A DNA stretch of 13,994 bases from positions 1 through 13,994 of the forward strand of contig JALNXP010000034.1 of NCBI GenBank assembly GCA_023230285.1, written 5' to 3'. Both the position numbers and the translations under genes were made by a program. This stretch comes from Bacteroidales bacterium (GTDB taxonomy: Bacteria; Bacteroidota; Bacteroidia; Bacteroidales; BM520). The notes beneath the pieces are model-generated. The model was given only the letters and a program-made list of their open reading frames with translations. It did not search any database and was not told the origin of the DNA. Positions 13,893 through 13,994 of the stretch are shown one piece after another. The number at the start of each line of letters is the position of its first letter. The stretch's first letter is position 1.

Positions 13893-13994
13893 TCACCGCT
13901 TCCCTTTGTCGTAAATCTCCCCCAACGCACGCGGCGCCCTGTTGGAGCGTGAGAAGAAGATCAAGAGGACGAGTGTCGTCACGTACGGCAACGT
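13893..13994 (-). CDS. C-terminal end of an ABC permease (BMP/nucleoside-type), partial
   Basis: The last 33 codons of a minus-strand gene that begins outside the window. The peptide LPYVTTLVLLIFFSRSNRAP, then RALGEIYDKGKR, has the terminal hydrophobic helix followed by 'R..aP.ALG.pY..g.r', a pattern I associate with the second permease of basic-membrane-protein/nucleoside-type importers (PnrE/YufQ group). With so little sequence the transport substrate cannot be stated, and a related simple-sugar permease is possible. No gene on this strand follows it before the RpiR relic. Confidence 0.55.
   Translation of the reverse strand, partial: TLPYVTTLVLLIFFSRSNRAPRALGEIYDKGKR

Noticed and set aside
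1..13994. CRISPR array, tRNA or rRNA genes
   Set aside because: I scanned for regularly spaced direct repeats and for tRNA arm sequences (GGTTCGAATCC-like) and found none that stand up.

Overview
The window reads as a bacterial chromosome segment. Its moderate GC, its repertoire (a betaine ABC transporter under a BusR-type regulator, a GntP permease, a stand-alone membrane GGDEF protein, and what looks like the C-terminus of a BMP/nucleoside-type ABC permease at the right edge) and its many eroded insertion sequences suggest a host-associated or anaerobic bacterium. A spirochaete of the Sphaerochaeta/Treponema type is my best guess, but that is an inference from gene content and not a demonstrated assignment.

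Left part (1-1500): a GntP-family carboxylate permease on the minus strand has a near-consensus sigma70-type promoter (TTGACA, 17 bp, TAGAAT). Just downstream of the expected transcription start lies a striking double operator: a perfect 14-bp palindrome of LacI-family type plus a tandem imperfect copy. From 1740 to about 2540 there is a graveyard on the plus strand: a frameshifted AbiEi-like antitoxin-type gene, then a deleted and mutated piece of an IS3-family transposase (OrfB).

Centre (2651-9575), all on the minus strand and probably one or two transcription units read right to left: a GntR-type regulator with an RCK_C domain (BusR-like); a fused substrate-binding/permease protein; the betaine ATPase with CBS domains; an SGNH hydrolase; a 73-residue unknown protein; a MazG-like pyrophosphohydrolase; a Cof-type HAD phosphatase; and a six-TM diguanylate cyclase. 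The first six genes are tightly packed (ATGA and TGATG overlaps, gaps of 0-27 nt). The regulator and CBS domains belong to families that respond to cyclic di-AMP, so osmolyte uptake here is plausibly controlled by that messenger at both the gene and protein level.

Right part (9576-13994): about 1.1 kb without an intact gene holds an IS110-family remnant and an AT-rich stretch with TACGA-type repeats. It leads into an intact, lower-GC two-gene module, an RloA-like AAA ATPase followed by an RloB-like TOPRIM protein with an unusually long insert. This resembles Rlo/AbiL-type phage-defence pairs and is flanked by transposase debris on both sides. Beyond it come a broken IS3 OrfA, a frameshifted and truncated RpiR-family regulator on the minus strand, and the last 33 codons of a permease. 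The RloAB pair, unaccompanied by restriction-modification genes within this window, is the best candidate for an interesting defence system.
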